DNA from: Macrostomum hystrix
Taxonomy: Eukaryota > Platyhelminthes > Macrostomidae
Length of the DNA: 64,000 nucleotides
Assembly: GCA_950097015.1 (NCBI GenBank)
Contig: CATNEN010000003.1
Location: forward strand, 7,218,001 to 7,282,000
Direction: 5' to 3'
The notes under the pieces: model-generated
The model's database searches: none
What the model saw: the letters and a program-made list of their open reading frames with translations, nothing else
What the model was told of the DNA's origin: nothing
Program-made: the position numbers and the translations under genes
Shown: one piece after another, positions 33,601 through 48,600 of the stretch
How the letters are laid out: the number at the start of each line of letters is the position of its first letter
How positions within the stretch are numbered: the first letter of the stretch is position 1

Positions 33601-36600
33601 TCCTCTCATTTTCTCTTCACTTATTCTTCTTTTTCTTCAGAAAGGGGTCAATGAGAGTTAGCAACAGCTGCGGCCTCTTTATTCTTCTCTTAATCTTTTG
33701 ATTTCTCAGGCAATTTTTTCCTGACGTCGAGGTGTCCTGCCTGACACTGTAAAATCCCAGCTAATATTTTTAAAGTACTTTTAAAGTGAACAGGCGATAA
33801 ACAGGTGAATGCTGCTGCTTGCTATAGACAGGGTATAAATTTGAACGGGACTTTACTAGTTAAGTGCTCAGAGTCTCATAGCCTCTAGTTAACTAGTTAA
33901 GTGCTCAGAGTCTCATAGCCTCTAGTTAACTAGTTAAGTGCTCAGAGTCTCATAGCCTCTAGTTAACTAGTTAAGTGCTCAGAGTCTCATAGCCTCTAGT
34001 TAACTAGTTAAGTGCTCAGAGTCTCATAGCCTCTAGTTAACTAGTTAAGTGCTCAGAGTCTCATAGCCTCTAGTTAACTAGTTAAGTGCTCAGAGTCTCA
34101 TAGCCTCTAGTTAACTAGTTAAGTGCTCAGAGTCTCATAGCCTCTAGTTAACTAGTTAAGTGCTCAGAGTCTCATAGCCTCTAGTTAACTAGTTAAGTGC
34201 TCAGAGTCTCATAGCTTCTCGCTGTATAAGGGTCAAATTTATGATTACAAATATTTTTACGGTCATAAAGAGGCTTAAAATGAGGATTATACTAACAAAA
34301 TTGTAACCAAAGATTGCGAAGGTCCAGTGGAATAGCCGTTGGGAATAGGAAGACTCATATAATCGGTCATTGAGTGGACGATTTAGATAGGTCATAGAGA
34401 TAAAGATTGCAGATGGCTATTGAATTAAGGAATGTGAAGGGTCATAGAAATGGTCATAGAGCTGAAGATAGTGAATGGTCATTGAGATGGTCAAAGAGCT
34501 CCCGATAGTGATGGGTCATAGAGATGTTCATAGAGCTGAAGATAGTGAAGGGTCATAGAGATGGTCATAGAGCTGAAGATAGTGAAGGGTCATAAAGATG
34601 GTCATAGAGCTAAAGATAGTGAAGGGTCATAGAGATGGTCATAGAGCTGAAGATAGTGAAGGGTCATAGAGATGGTCATAGAGCTGAAGATAGTGAAGGG
34701 TCATAGAGATGTTCATAGAGCTGAAGATAGTGAAGGGTCATAGAGATGGCCCTTAGAATAATACTGAGGTTACTGAGTATCTTCATAGAGCTGAAGATAC
34801 TAAGTGGTCATAGAGATAAAGAAATTGAATGGTCAAATAGATGGTCATACTATTGAAGATGACGAAGCGTCACAAATAAAAGTACAAACCTGATGACCTC
34901 CATCCGCATAGTCCTGAATGATGGCCAGTTCCTCTCTATCTCCCAAAATGGTGCTGGCTCGATCTGCGGAGCCTGAGACCCTGGTCCCGTAACTGGCCAG
35001 GTAAGCAGGCTGTGGCGGCGGCTGCTGCTGTTGCTGAGACGCTGGCAGACCGGGACCAGCGTCCGACTCCGACAGCGGAGGCGGTGGCAGGTCAACTCCA
35101 TCTGGAATCGTTGTTTTCAAAAAAATAATGAGACTCAAATCTCAGCCCTCGAGATAGGGAGCAGAAATCAAAATCTAACCCCATGAAACTGGATACTATA
35201 GAATCAAAATCTCACCCCTGTGAGACTGACAGCTAGTATCAAAATCTCACCCCTGTGAGACTGACAGCTAGAATCAAAATCTCACCCCTGTGAGACTGAC
35301 AGCTAGAATCAAAATCTCACCCCTGTGAGACTGAAATTTAGAATCAAAATCTTACCCCTGTGAGACTGACAGCTAAAGTCAAAATCTCACCCCTGTAAGA
35401 CTGAAATTTAGAATCAAAATCTCACCCCTGTGAGATTGACAGATACTATTAAAATCTCAACCCTGTGAGACTGACAGCTAGAGTCAAAATATCACCCCTG
35501 TGATACTGACAGCTAGTATCAAAATCTCACCCCTGTGAGACTGAAATTTAGAATCAAAATCTCACCCCTGTGAGACTGAAATTTAGAATCAAAATCTTAC
35601 CCCTGTGAGACTGACAGCTAAAGTCAAAATCTCACCCCTGTAAGACTGAAATTTAGAATCAAAATCTTACCCCTGTGAGATTGACAGATACTATTAAAAT
35701 CTCAACCCTGTGAGACTGACAGCTAGAGTCAAAATATCACCCCTGTGATACTGACAGCTAGTATCAAAATCTCACCCCTGTGAGACTGAAATTTAGAATC
35801 AAAATCTCACCCCTGTGCGACTGACAGCTAGAATCAAAATCTCACCCCTGTGAGACTGCCAGCTAAAGTCTAAATCTCACCCGTGTAAGACTTGAAATTT
35901 AGAATCAAAATCTTACCCTTATGATACTGACAGCTAGTATCAAAATCTCACCCCTGTGAGACTGACAGCTAGTATCCAAATCTCACCCCTGTGAGACTGA
36001 CAGCTAGTATCAAAATCTCAACCCTGTGAGACTGACAGCTAGTATCAAAATCTCACCCCTGTGAGACTGACAGCTAGTATCAAAATCTCAACCCTGTGAG
36101 ACTGACAGCTAGTATCAAAATCTCACCCCTGTGAGACTGACAGCTAGAGTCAAAATCTCACCCCTGTGAGACTGACAGCTAGTATCAAAATCTCAACCCT
36201 GTGAGACTGACAGCTAGTATCAAAATCTCACCCCTGTGAGACTGACAGCTAGAGTCAAAATCTCACCCTTATGAGACTGACAGCTAGTATCAAAATCTCA
36301 CCCCTGTGAGACTGACAGCTAGAGTCAAAATCTCACCCTTATGAGACTGACAGCTAGTATCAATATCTCACCCCTGTGAGACTGAAATTTCGCAGTTTTT
36401 GTTTTAAAAGTCGAAAATTTTCTGCCGAAAGTAAATTTGCATTTCCGAAAATAAACTGCCAACTTTTTGTTCGGTCAAAAAACAGTTTGATAATCAAATT
36501 TTCTAAATTATTCTCAACCCATAGTGGCAACTATCATAAATGTTGCATAAGTCCATACTGCCATATCGACCTTAATATACAGGAATGCATAATGAAACAA

Positions 36601-39600
36601 AAAAGACTGGGGGTGGGTAGTTCTAGATCGAACTGGCAAAGTTCCGTCACACATAGGATACAGCAACTCCACCCAATTTGCATTAATCAGAGTCAGCCGC
36701 AGAACCGCAGCGCGAGGCGATTGCTGGGGACGAGTAGAGTAGAGATGACTAGTTGAACTAACTGCCTAAGCTATAGCTAAGATGGCTGCACTGTATGACG
36801 ATAATAACTGTTTGGCATAGCGGTCACAAGCTACGCACTATATAGTATGTGAAGCTTATTCTCGATAGAAACTTTCGGTTTACAATTATTATTGATGAAA
36901 TTTATTACGCCGTGTATACAGCAGTTTATATAATATAATTTTATTTTAATTATCGATCCTTATCTACTTGTCATCGTCTGTGCGTTTCGTTTGTCGATTC
37001 ATGTACTTCGGGGTATGAAATTATCGATCGTCTCTATGAATGTTAATTTCCTTACGTAAGCTAGTCGATCCATTAACATAACTCTTATCTATGTTATCGA
37101 TCGTCCATCAGTGTACATTGTCTTTAATTAAATTATCGATCGTCTGGTAGTGATGTACACTGTCTTTCGTAAATTATCGATCGTTTGGCAGTGATGTACA
37201 CTGTCTTTCGTAAATTATCGATCGTCTGGCAGTGATGTAGATTGGTTTTCGTAAATTATCGATCGTCTAACCATGATGTACTTTTGACTTTCGCAAACTA
37301 TCGATCGTCTGGCCATGATGTACATTGTCTTAAATAAAATATCGATTGTCTAACGGTGATGTACACTTGACTTTCGCAAATTATCGATAGTCTGGCAATA
37401 ATTGTACACTTATATATGCACTTTATCGATCACATGTTAGCGTAGAATGCGCCTAATGTGCATTAGTGATCAGCTTTCAGTGCAAACTGTTCTGTGTACA
37501 TTAAATTAACCTACCAGGCGGCAGAGGTGTCTCTTCGGGGCCGTCCAGTCTGTTGTCGTCCAGTGCAGCGGCCGATTTAGGCGACGATCGACCGCGTCGC
37601 CTGTCGTCATTGTCGCCTTCGCCACCGTCGGGCAGCGAGCGAGCTCGACTATGCGGCGCCCGACCGCCTGGCGTAGGCGACGCTGACACGGAGCGATGAT
37701 TGCCATCGGAATTAGCGACCACAGATGCCGAAGCCGACGCAGCTGCGTTATTGTTACCATGGCGACCGTGATGATGCAATCGGAAATGATGCTGCTGATG
37801 ATGCTGCTGAAGGCCAAGCTCCCTGCTGGAGGCCAGTTCGCCAAGAAGAAGCAGCGTGTGCGAGCCGGACGAGGTCGATGTCGCTGATCGAGCTGAACTG
37901 CTGTTGATCGCGTGCGGCTGCCTGTGCTGATGCTGCTGCGAAGACTGCTGCAGGTGAGGCGCCCGCCTGGCTCCGGGTGACCGGCTGGGCAGGGATCGAG
38001 CTCCCGACCCACTGGAAGGTGCAAATTTGAGATGGAAGATTTTCAGTTTATTAATTCTTTTGTTTCTAGATATGTATGTTTAAAATCTCACCCTGAGATT
38101 CGTAGGTTCAAAGTCTCACCCTGAGAATCGTAGCTTCAAAAGTTTCACGCCGAGATTCTCAGGTCCAAAGTCTCACCCTGAGATTAGTAGGTTTAAAAGC
38201 TTCACCCAAAGATTCTTAGGTTCAAAAGTCTCACCCTGAGATTCTTAGGTTTAAAAGCTTCACCCTGAGATTCTAAGGTTTAAAGTCTCAACCTGAGATT
38301 CTTAGGTTTAAAGTCTCAACCTGAGATTCTTAGGTTTAAAAAACTTCACCCTGAGGTTCTTAGGTTTAAAGTCTCACCCTGAGATTCTTAGGATCAAAAT
38401 CTCACCCTGAAATTCTTAGGTCCAAAGTCTCACCCTAAGATTCGTAGGTTCGAATTCTCACCCTGTGATTCGTAGGCTCAAAGTCTTACTCCGAGATTCG
38501 TAGGTTCAAAAGTCTCACCCTGAGATTTTGAATGATCAAAAGTCTCACCCTGAGATTTTGAATGATCAAAAGCCTCACCCTGAGATTTTGAATGATCAAA
38601 AGTCTCACCCTGAGATTTTTAGATTCAAAATGTCGGCTTTGTATTTCAAAGTGTTACATTACTCAGTGCTATACACCTCAAAAGCAATAAAAAATCGATT
38701 TTAACTTACCGATCAAAGTGCGGCCTTTTCACGTAATTTTCTCTGACAAACTCAACTAATTGCTTTTGAGTTCGACCGCAGTACCTGAATAATTATTTAG
38801 GTAATAACCTGCTTTTTAATAACGCGTCGTTATGTAAGAAATGACTTAGTAAATGACAGCCACTTAAAGAAACACTCACCTAAATGTGGAGCCCTTGGAC
38901 ACAACCTTTGACTTAGGCCTGTTTGTCAACTTGACAGCTTGACAACGAAAGAATGTGTGATGCTCGATGCACTTCTTCCAAAAGTGCTTGCACTCGTCTC
39001 TCGAGTCGAAGTAGAATTCCACCGTGTCTTTGTAGTAGCCCTAGATTTTAGGTAACAAAGACCAGCGGAATATTAGGAATTTTATAGGAGCTGTAAGACA
39101 AACGCACTACCTGTTTGACAGTAGCTGTCAGAGAAACGCACTACCTGTTTGACAGGAACTGTCAGAGAAACGCACTACCTGTTTGACAGTAGCTGTCAGA
39201 GAAACGCACTACCTGTTTGACAGTAGCTGTCAGAGAAACGCACTACCTGTTTGACAGTAGCTGTCAGAGAAACGCAATACCTGTTTGACAGTAGCTGTCA
39301 GAGAAACGCACTACCTGTTTGACAGAAGCTGTCAGAGAAACGCACTACCTGTTTGACAGAAGCTGTCAGAGAAACGCACTACCTGTTTGACAGTAGCTGT
39401 CAGAGAAACGCACTACCTGTTTGACAGTAGCTGTCAGAGAAACGCACTACCTGTTTGACAGAAACTGTCAGAGAAACGCACTACCTGTTTGAAACAGAGA
39501 AGATAAAATAGAAAGTAAGATAAAAAGATAGATGCTAGAATTTTCTCACTGCTCAGATTTTTTAACTGGAAAGTGGCAAAAAATTATTTTTTATCCTAAA

Positions 39601-42600
39601 CCCTTAAAAAAAGAAATAAAATTGTTTGCCTAAAAGCATTTTGAGTATTTTCAAAGGCTGTGCAAAGTTGAATGCCGATTGCATAGACTCCAGGGGCTTA
39701 AACCTACAGTCTGGGCATTAGAAAGCTCAAATACGTTGCTAGCCAACACGACAAGAACCGTCTCACTAAACCACTTCTATTTCCTTGCCGAAAAATCCTT
39801 AAATCCCACTCACTCCCTCTCTCTCTCTTACTGTCATTCTTCCCCTAGGGGAGAAATACATAACACAACAGGCGACTAACAGTATGACTAGACCCTGGCT
39901 ATGTCCCGCCGAATCTAATGATGTGAAAATAGCTGAGCATTTTTTATGCAAGCAGACTATTAGGAAGGGAAATGAAGCTGGGGGAGAGTTGACAGGAAAG
40001 TGTATAGCAAAATAGATTGGTGCATTGCTGGTAATGCGATATAAGCAGCTAAAGTCAAATTACTGAGTATATTGCCCTCGAAGCAGTCTGTTCAATCTTA
40101 TATTGGTGAGAAAATAGGCTTTAGGTGACTTGCAGCCCAGTTGGGCCAGATGTAGAGCCTCAATTGTTCCAACTCACTACCTCCCTCTAGTAAGTATTGT
40201 ATCTACTGAAGCATTCATTACCACCGCTCTGCTGCTGTTGCTGCTTCAAGACGTTATTAGGCCTACTAGATCAATAATTCGCCAGTGTTGAGTGCAAAAT
40301 CTTGTTATGCTGAAAGAAGAAGACACTGTCAAACATAGCTGCGGACTATACTCAATGCGAGTATAATATGGAGTATAGAACCCAGACTACAGAATTTAGC
40401 CATGATATTCTAAACAGTAGAATCTAGACTGTAGAATCAAGACCATAGAACCAAGACCATAGAATCTTGACCATAGAATCTAGACCATAGAATCTGGACC
40501 ATAGAATCTTGACCATAGAATCTTGACCATAGAATCTGGACCATAGAATCTTGACCATAGAATCTCGACCATAGAATCTTGAACATAGAATCTCGACCAT
40601 AGAATCTTGACCATAGAATCTTGACCATAGAATCTTGACCATAGAATCTGGACCATCAGAATCTTGACCATAGAATCTAGACCATAGAATCTTGACCATA
40701 GAATCTTGAACATAGAATCTCGACCATAGAATCTCGACCATAGAATCTTGAACATAGAATCTCGACCATAGAATCTTGACCATAGAATCTTGACCATAGA
40801 ATCTTGACCATAGAATCTTGAACATAGAATCTCGACCATAGAATCTTGACCATAGAATCTTGACCATAGAATCTCGACCATAGAATCTTGACCATAGAAT
40901 CTTGACCATAGAATCTGGACCATCAGAATCTGGACCATCAGAATCTTGACCATAGAATCTGGACCATCAGAATCTTGACCATCAGAATCTTGACCATAGA
41001 ATCTGGACCATCAGAATCTTGACCATAGAATCTGGACCATCAGAATCTTGACCATAGAATCTTGACCATAGAATCTGGACCATCAGAATCTTGACCATAG
41101 AATCTGGACCATCAGAATCTTGACCATAGAATCTTGACCATAGAATCTTGACCATAGAATCTAGACCATAGAATCTCGACCATAGAATCTTGACCATAGA
41201 ATCTTGACCATAGAATCTAGACGATAAAATCGAACTCACTAGAATATAATACTGATAAACTTATACGGAATAGTGTGATTTCTACTATAACGAACAGTTT
41301 TATACTATCGAGAAAAATTAATATTGGCACTCCCAAGTTATGTAGCTGGGAGTTAATTTAGGATATTGTGAGGATAACTCGGCAGACGATTCTAAGCTTA
41401 GATCCCCGAAAATTCGAATTGGGAAGCTTAGTTAAGCTCAGTCTTTTGAGGAATTAGAGTAAGGATTAGACAACGGAAACTTCCTTCTGTTGGTAAAATT
41501 TCCCCACAAATGTAGTATAAACCAAGCTTATCCCTGCTAAATTATATATCCCTTTCCTCTTCAAAGCCTAAGACCTCGATTTCCTCGATCAGGCCTTCCT
41601 TGCGTGTCTCTGCTCTCCTATAGGATGTGTATGCATGCAGACTCTTTTAATTTCAGCAGCAGGCCGAGAAAATCATACGGCACACTTTGATCATTCTTAC
41701 CAAGCTCCACCTTCCTCATAGACTAGGACGGAAGGCTGTCACAGACACAGTCTTTGAGACGGTGGCAAAAAAGGAAATAATTTCCTACACGAAGGAGCGG
41801 ATGTGGGTTTGGGTAGGCCCAGTCCAGCGAAAAAGGAAACCTGATACACTTCATAGTGAAATTATCTTGATCAAATCTTGACCAGAAAGACATATGAGGC
41901 GTTGTGGGATAATTGGGATGAAAGTGGAAATTATCGTGGGATAATTGAGATAAAGGTGCGAAACATTCTGGAATTCGGGAAAATTAAGGTGAAGGTGGGA
42001 TAATCTGAATAAAAGTGGGGCAATGAGGAAAATGTGATTATTAAAAAGATTGTGATATAATTCAGATGCATTTGGGATAGCTTTGATTAATGTGGGAGGA
42101 ATTTGAGAGGAATGTGGGATAACTGAGAGGAATGTGGGATAACTGAGAGGAATGTGGGATAATTGAGAGGAATGTGGGATAACTGAGAGGAATGTGGGAT
42201 AATTGAGAGGAATGTGGGATAACTGAGAGGAATGTGGGAGGAATTTGAGAGGAATGTGGGATAACTGAGAGGAATGTGGGATAACTGAGAGGAATGTGGG
42301 ATAATTGAGAGGAATGTGGGATAACTGAGAGGAATGTGGGAGGAATTTGAGAGGAATGTGGGATAACTGAGAGGAATGTGGGATAACTGAGAGGAATGTG
42401 GGATAATTGAGAGGAATGTGGGATAACTGAGAGGAATGTGGGATAATTGAGAGGAATGTGGGATAACTGAGAGGAATGTGGGATATTTGAGAGGAATGTG
42501 GGATAACTGAGAGGAATGTGGGATATTTGAGAGGAATGTGGGGTAATTGAGAGGAATGTGGGATAACTGAGAGGAATGTGGGATAATTGAGAGGAATGTG

Positions 42601-45600
42601 GGATAACTGAGAGGAATGTGGGATAACTGAGAGGAATGTGGGATATTTGAGAGGAATGTGGGGTAATTGAGAGGAATGTGGGATAATTGAGAGGAATGTG
42701 GGATATTTGAGAGGAATGTGGGATAACTGAGAGGAATGTGGGATAACTGAGAGGAATGTGGGATAATTGAGAGGAATGTGGGATAATTGAGAGGAATATG
42801 GGATAATTGAGAGGAATGTGGGATAATTGAGTTTAATGAGGGATAATTAAGAGTATTATGTGGGGATTGAAAGGAATTTGGGATAATAAAGAGGATTGTG
42901 GGGATAATTGAGAAAAATTGGGATAGTTAAGAAGATTGTATGATAACTGAGAGAAATTTGGGATAAATATGTGAATTGTGGGATAATTGAGAGGAATGTG
43001 GGATAATTGAGAGGAATTTGGGATAATTAAGAGGATTATGGTGAGGATTGAAAGGAATGTGGGATAATTATTAGGATTTTTGGGTAGTTGAGAGGAATTT
43101 GGGATAATTTAGAGAAATATGGGATAATTGAGTTTAATGAGGGATAATTAGGAAGATTATGAGGGGATTGAAAGGAATGTGGGGTTATTATGAGGATTGT
43201 GGGATAATTGAGAGGATTGTGGGATAATTGAGAGGAATTAAGGATAATTTGAACAAAGGTCGGAGACAATTTAGGATAAGTAAGATTGATGGCAATGTAG
43301 GATTATTCACATAGAATATAACTAGTTATAGAGATAGCTAAGGACGCAGCTGTTTATAACAAAGACTGACAGCTGCAGTTGCTAAGGTGTTTCTAAAGAA
43401 CCAGATGGACAATCTCTAGCAATAGGTGGGGCCCTACAAATGGTAATGCTTTTTTCGCGTTGCTCCACAAAGAGAATTTGGCTAAGCAAAACAAAATCCA
43501 AGCAAAACTATTTTATCTACAAGTGAATGCATTGGTGCCAGAAGGAATGTACAGTTTGACTGCTGCTGCGGACCCTAATCTATGAAAAATCTAACGATAA
43601 CATCGTTTAACTGTTTACGCGTGTCCGATAGGGAAATTATCGATTTGAGGATCTAAATATTGGAAACAATTTTAGTGCTATTAACAATTTTTCTAGTAAA
43701 AGTACATTCGTGAAAATGAAAAAGCAGGCTGTAAACAGTTTGACTGCTTTTTTTGGAAATTTGAGAACACAATAAAGAATACGGGAGTTATTGACTAAAA
43801 AGGAAAAAATTCCCATAAAGATGATGAAGTGTCCAGAATTAAGAAGGATTTTTTTTAACAATCCCCGATGACACACTAGATGCCTGATCAATGCTAACAC
43901 AAATGCCTACCTGTATCCTAGCTCTAGATTGTTTGAGTCTTAATGATCAAATCTAAAAATAGATTGAAAACGTTTGATCGACGGCTCAATTTACAATGGG
44001 CATTTAGTACTGCCCATTAGAGATAATAGCGATTAGAGATTGAATAGTTATTCCATTTTTATCGTGATTTCTTTGCTTGTTTGTGTCGAGGTTGTCCGTT
44101 TCAGTATGACCAACGTCTTATGACCATTAAGTAGCTCCACTATGACAAGAAATACAGTTGTATTAACCGACATTCACAGTTGTATGACCAAAATTCACTG
44201 TTTTATGACCAACGCTCACTGTTTTTGTATGATCACTGATGCATGACCAAAACTCACTGTTCTATGAGCAACTCGAGTTTATGACTTGCTCATAGCCCAC
44301 ATAAGTATTTGTTCTTTTATAGTTACAATTAACATAAAAAATATACAAAAAAATGACGGGGAAAAAGGAAAAAATTTTCGAATCCATGTTATGCCCAATC
44401 AGTTTGACCAAAATGTCGGTTACCACAAATATTTTACAGGGGCCAGAGAAATATCTAAGCAGTTAGATAGCTATATTTAGAATGCGAAGGGGATTAGTAG
44501 ATATGGGAAGAGGATTAGTAGGATGGGAAGAGGATTAGTAGGATGGGAAGAAGATTAGTAGGCATGGAAAGAGCATTAGTAAGATGGGAAGAGGATTAGT
44601 AGGATGGAAAGAGCATTAGAAAGATGGGAAGAGGATTAGTAGGGTGGGAAGAGGATTAGTAAGATGGGAAGATGATTAGTAGGATGGCAAGAGGATTAGT
44701 AGGATGGGAAGAGGATTAGTAGGATGGGAAGATGATTAGTAGGATGGGAAGATGATTGGTAGGATGGGAAGAGGATTAGTAGGATGGGAAGATGATTAGT
44801 AGGATGGGAAGAGGATTAGTAGGATGGGAAGAGGATTAGTAGGATTCGAAGAGGATTAGTAGGATTCGAAGAGGATTAGTAGGATTCGAAGAGGATTAGT
44901 AGGATGGGAAGAGGATTAGTAGGATTCGAAGAGGATTAGTAGGATAGGAAGAGGATTAGTAGGATGGGAAGAGGATTAGTAGGATGGGAAGAGGATTAGT
45001 AGGATTCGAAGAGGATTAGTAGGATGAGAAGAGGATTAGTAGGATGGGAAAATGATTAGTAGGATGGGAAGAGGATTAGTAGGATGAGAAGAGGATTAGT
45101 AGGATGGGAAAATGATTTGCAGAATTGGAAGGCATGACAAGAATGGGAAGACTCTTTTTAAGATGGGAAGCCAGTTTTCTTGATAAAGAGGTATTAATTA
45201 GCCAATAAACCCATTGCACATTTTGAGTACCAGTATAACAAACAAAAACTAAAAATAGCAAACTAAAAATTGTTACCAGCAGTCGCAATTTATTAATCGA
45301 TATTACCCTTTCAAATTCGTAGAAATCGAAATAAACATTTTCAGGACATTTTCTTTCTAGATTTCGTTACCCCACAACCTCGCACACTTTCACTCAGGCG
45401 GTCATTAGTTCGTTCTCTTCTCAAACTCTCTTTAGTTCTTGCTACTCAATCGATGTCGCTATGGATTGGACTAGAGAGAATGAGAGAAGAGAGTTGGCAA
45501 ATGGTGCAAAAGCGAAATGCAGATATTAGTGCATGTATAAGGACTATTCACACATTATTATGGCTGCTGTGTGGACACATCGATAACACGCAAAAGTACA

Positions 45601-48600
45601 AAATATGTCAATGCGAAACATATAGTCGTTTCAATGAGTATGCGATTGTATATCCTAATAACCTAATCAATTGTAAATAGGCAATGTAAGTATCAAACAA
45701 AATTACACAACTATCTGCCGACATTACAAAAGGTTCTACCCACATAAGAACAATAATCTACCCGCGTTAAACATCAATTTACCCACTTTACACAACTATC
45801 TACATTCATTACACACCTATTTACCTTCACTACCCAGTCATCTGCCATCATTTCAAACCTATGTATATTAATTACACACCTGTTTACCTTCACTACCCAG
45901 TCATCTGCCATCATTTCAAACCTATGTATATTAATTACACACCTGTTTACCTTCACTACCCAGTCATCTGCCATCATTTCAAACCTATGTATATTAATTA
46001 CACACCTGTTTACCTTCATTACCCAGCTATCTACATTCATTAACACTTATCCACCTTCATTACACACCTATCTACCTTCATTACACACCTATTTACCTTC
46101 ACTACCCAGTCATCTGCCATCATTTCAAACCTATGTATATTAATTACACACCTGTTTACCTTCATTACCCAGCAATCTACATTCATTAACACTTATCCAC
46201 CTTCATTACACACCTATCTACCTTCATTACACACCTATCTACCTTCATTACACACCTATCTACCTTCATTAGACACCTATCTACCTTCATTACACACCTA
46301 TCTACCTTCATTACACACCTATCTACCTTCATTACACACCTATCTACCTTCATTACACACCTATCTACCTTCTTTACACACCTATCTACCTTCATTACAC
46401 ACATGTTTACCTTCATTATCCAGTTATCTACATTCATTACACACTTATCCACCTTCATTACACACCTATCTACCTTCATTACACACCTATTTACCTTCAC
46501 TACCCAGTCATCTGCCATCATTTCAAACCTATGTATATTAATTACACACCTGTTTACCTTCATTACCCAGCTATCTACATTCATTAACACTTATCCACCT
46601 TCATTACACACCTATCTACCTTCATTACACACCTATTTACCTTCACTACCCAGTCATCTGCCATCATTTCAAACCTATGTATATTAATTACACACCTGTT
46701 TACCTTCATTACCCAGCTATCTACATTCATTAACACTTATCCACCTTCATTACACACCTATCTACCTTCATTACACACCTATCTACCTTCTTTACACACC
46801 TATCTACCTTCATTACACACATGTTTACCTTCATTATCCAGTTATCTACATTCATTACACACTTATCTACCTTCATTACAAACTTATCTACCTTCATTAC
46901 ACACTTATCTACACTAATTACACACCTATCTACCTTCATTACACACTTATCTACCTTCATTACACACCTATCTACCTTCATTACACACTTATCTACCTTC
47001 ATTACACACCTATCTACCTTCATTACACACTTATCTACTTTCAATACACAACAATCTACCTTCATTACACACCTATCTACCTTCATTACACACTTATCTA
47101 CCTTTATTACACACCTATCTACCTTCATTACACACTTATCTACTTTCAATACACAACAATCTACCTTCATTACACACTTATCTACATTCATTACACACTT
47201 ATCTACTTTCAATACACAACAATCTACCTTCATTACACACCTATCTACCTTCATTACACACCTATCTACCTTCATTACACACTTATCTACCTTCATTACA
47301 CTCCTATCTACCTTCATTACACACTTATCTACTTTCAATACACAACAATCTACCTTCATTACACACTTATCTACCTTCATTACACACTTATCTACCTTCA
47401 ATACACAACAATCTACCTGAATTGCACAGTGCATATACTCACATTACGCACTTATCTACGTGCATTGCGCAATTATTTACCAGCATTTCACGATTATCTA
47501 CCCGCATTACGCGGTAACTACCCACGCAGCACAATGGCAAAACTCACGTATCCTTCCGGGTGCAATTTGACCAGAAATTTCTTCCTCTTGAAGCTGAGCT
47601 TTCGCACCTTGGCCCAGCTGAAGGTGTTAATCCGGCTGGTGTTTTGAAACACGAGTACACCAGCGTGAGCCACGGCCAGGTTTAGCGGCAGACCTTCGTG
47701 ATCCTTGGCCGGATGAAGACGGATGCCGTACAGTTCCACTTTTCGAGCAGTGTCCAATAGGCTGTACTCTGAGTCCTCCGGTGTTAGGCCACTAGCGTTT
47801 TGAAAAAATGGCAACGATTTAAATTTGTTTTCTCTATTTCTTCGCTTTATCTCCGCTCTTGCCGTAGTTTAGGAATATAATAATTCAAGATTGATATTCA
47901 ACCACCACCTTGACTTAAATCCTCATTATACTTTCTGTTTCTTTTTTTTTCACAAACTGCTACTCATTCTAAATTTTTCTCCCACAATGCATCTCCCTAT
48001 CTCACCCACTCAATCTCCCCTTTTCTCTCCCACTCAATCTCCCCTTTTCTCTCCCACTCAATCTCTCCTTTTCTCTCCCACCCATTCTCCCCTTTCTCTC
48101 CCACTCAATCTCCCCTTTTCTCTCCTACCCATTCTCCCCTTTTCTCTCCCACTCAATCTCCCCTTTTTTCTCCTACCCATTCTCCCCTTCTCTCCCACTC
48201 AATCTCCCCTTTTCTCTCCTACTCATTCTCCCCTTTCTCTCCCACTCAATCTCCCCTGTTCTCTCCTACTCATTCTCCCCTTTTCTCTCCCACTCAATCT
48301 CCCTTTTCTCTCCCACTCAATCGGCCTTTTCTCTCCCACTCAATCTCCCCTTTTCTCTCCCACTCATTCTCCCCTTTTCTCTCCTACTCATTCTCCCCTT
48401 TTCTCTCCCACTCAATCTCCCTGTTCTCACCTGCTCATTATCCCCCTTTCTCTCTCACTCATTCTCTTATCTGTTGGAATGAAGGGGATGGCCAGAGATA
48501 GAATAAAGGGAATGAAGAGAGATGTAATGAAGGGAATGAAGAGAGATGACATGAAGGGAATGAAGAGACATGGAATGAAGGGAATGGCCAGAGATGGAAT

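Noticed and set aside
40424-41239. Frames of the WSRFYGQDSMVKI type
   Set aside because: Translation of the 14/15-bp intronic array only.
45774-47434. Long frames with MKVDRCV repeats
   Set aside because: Product of the 21-bp intronic array; no unique domain at either end.
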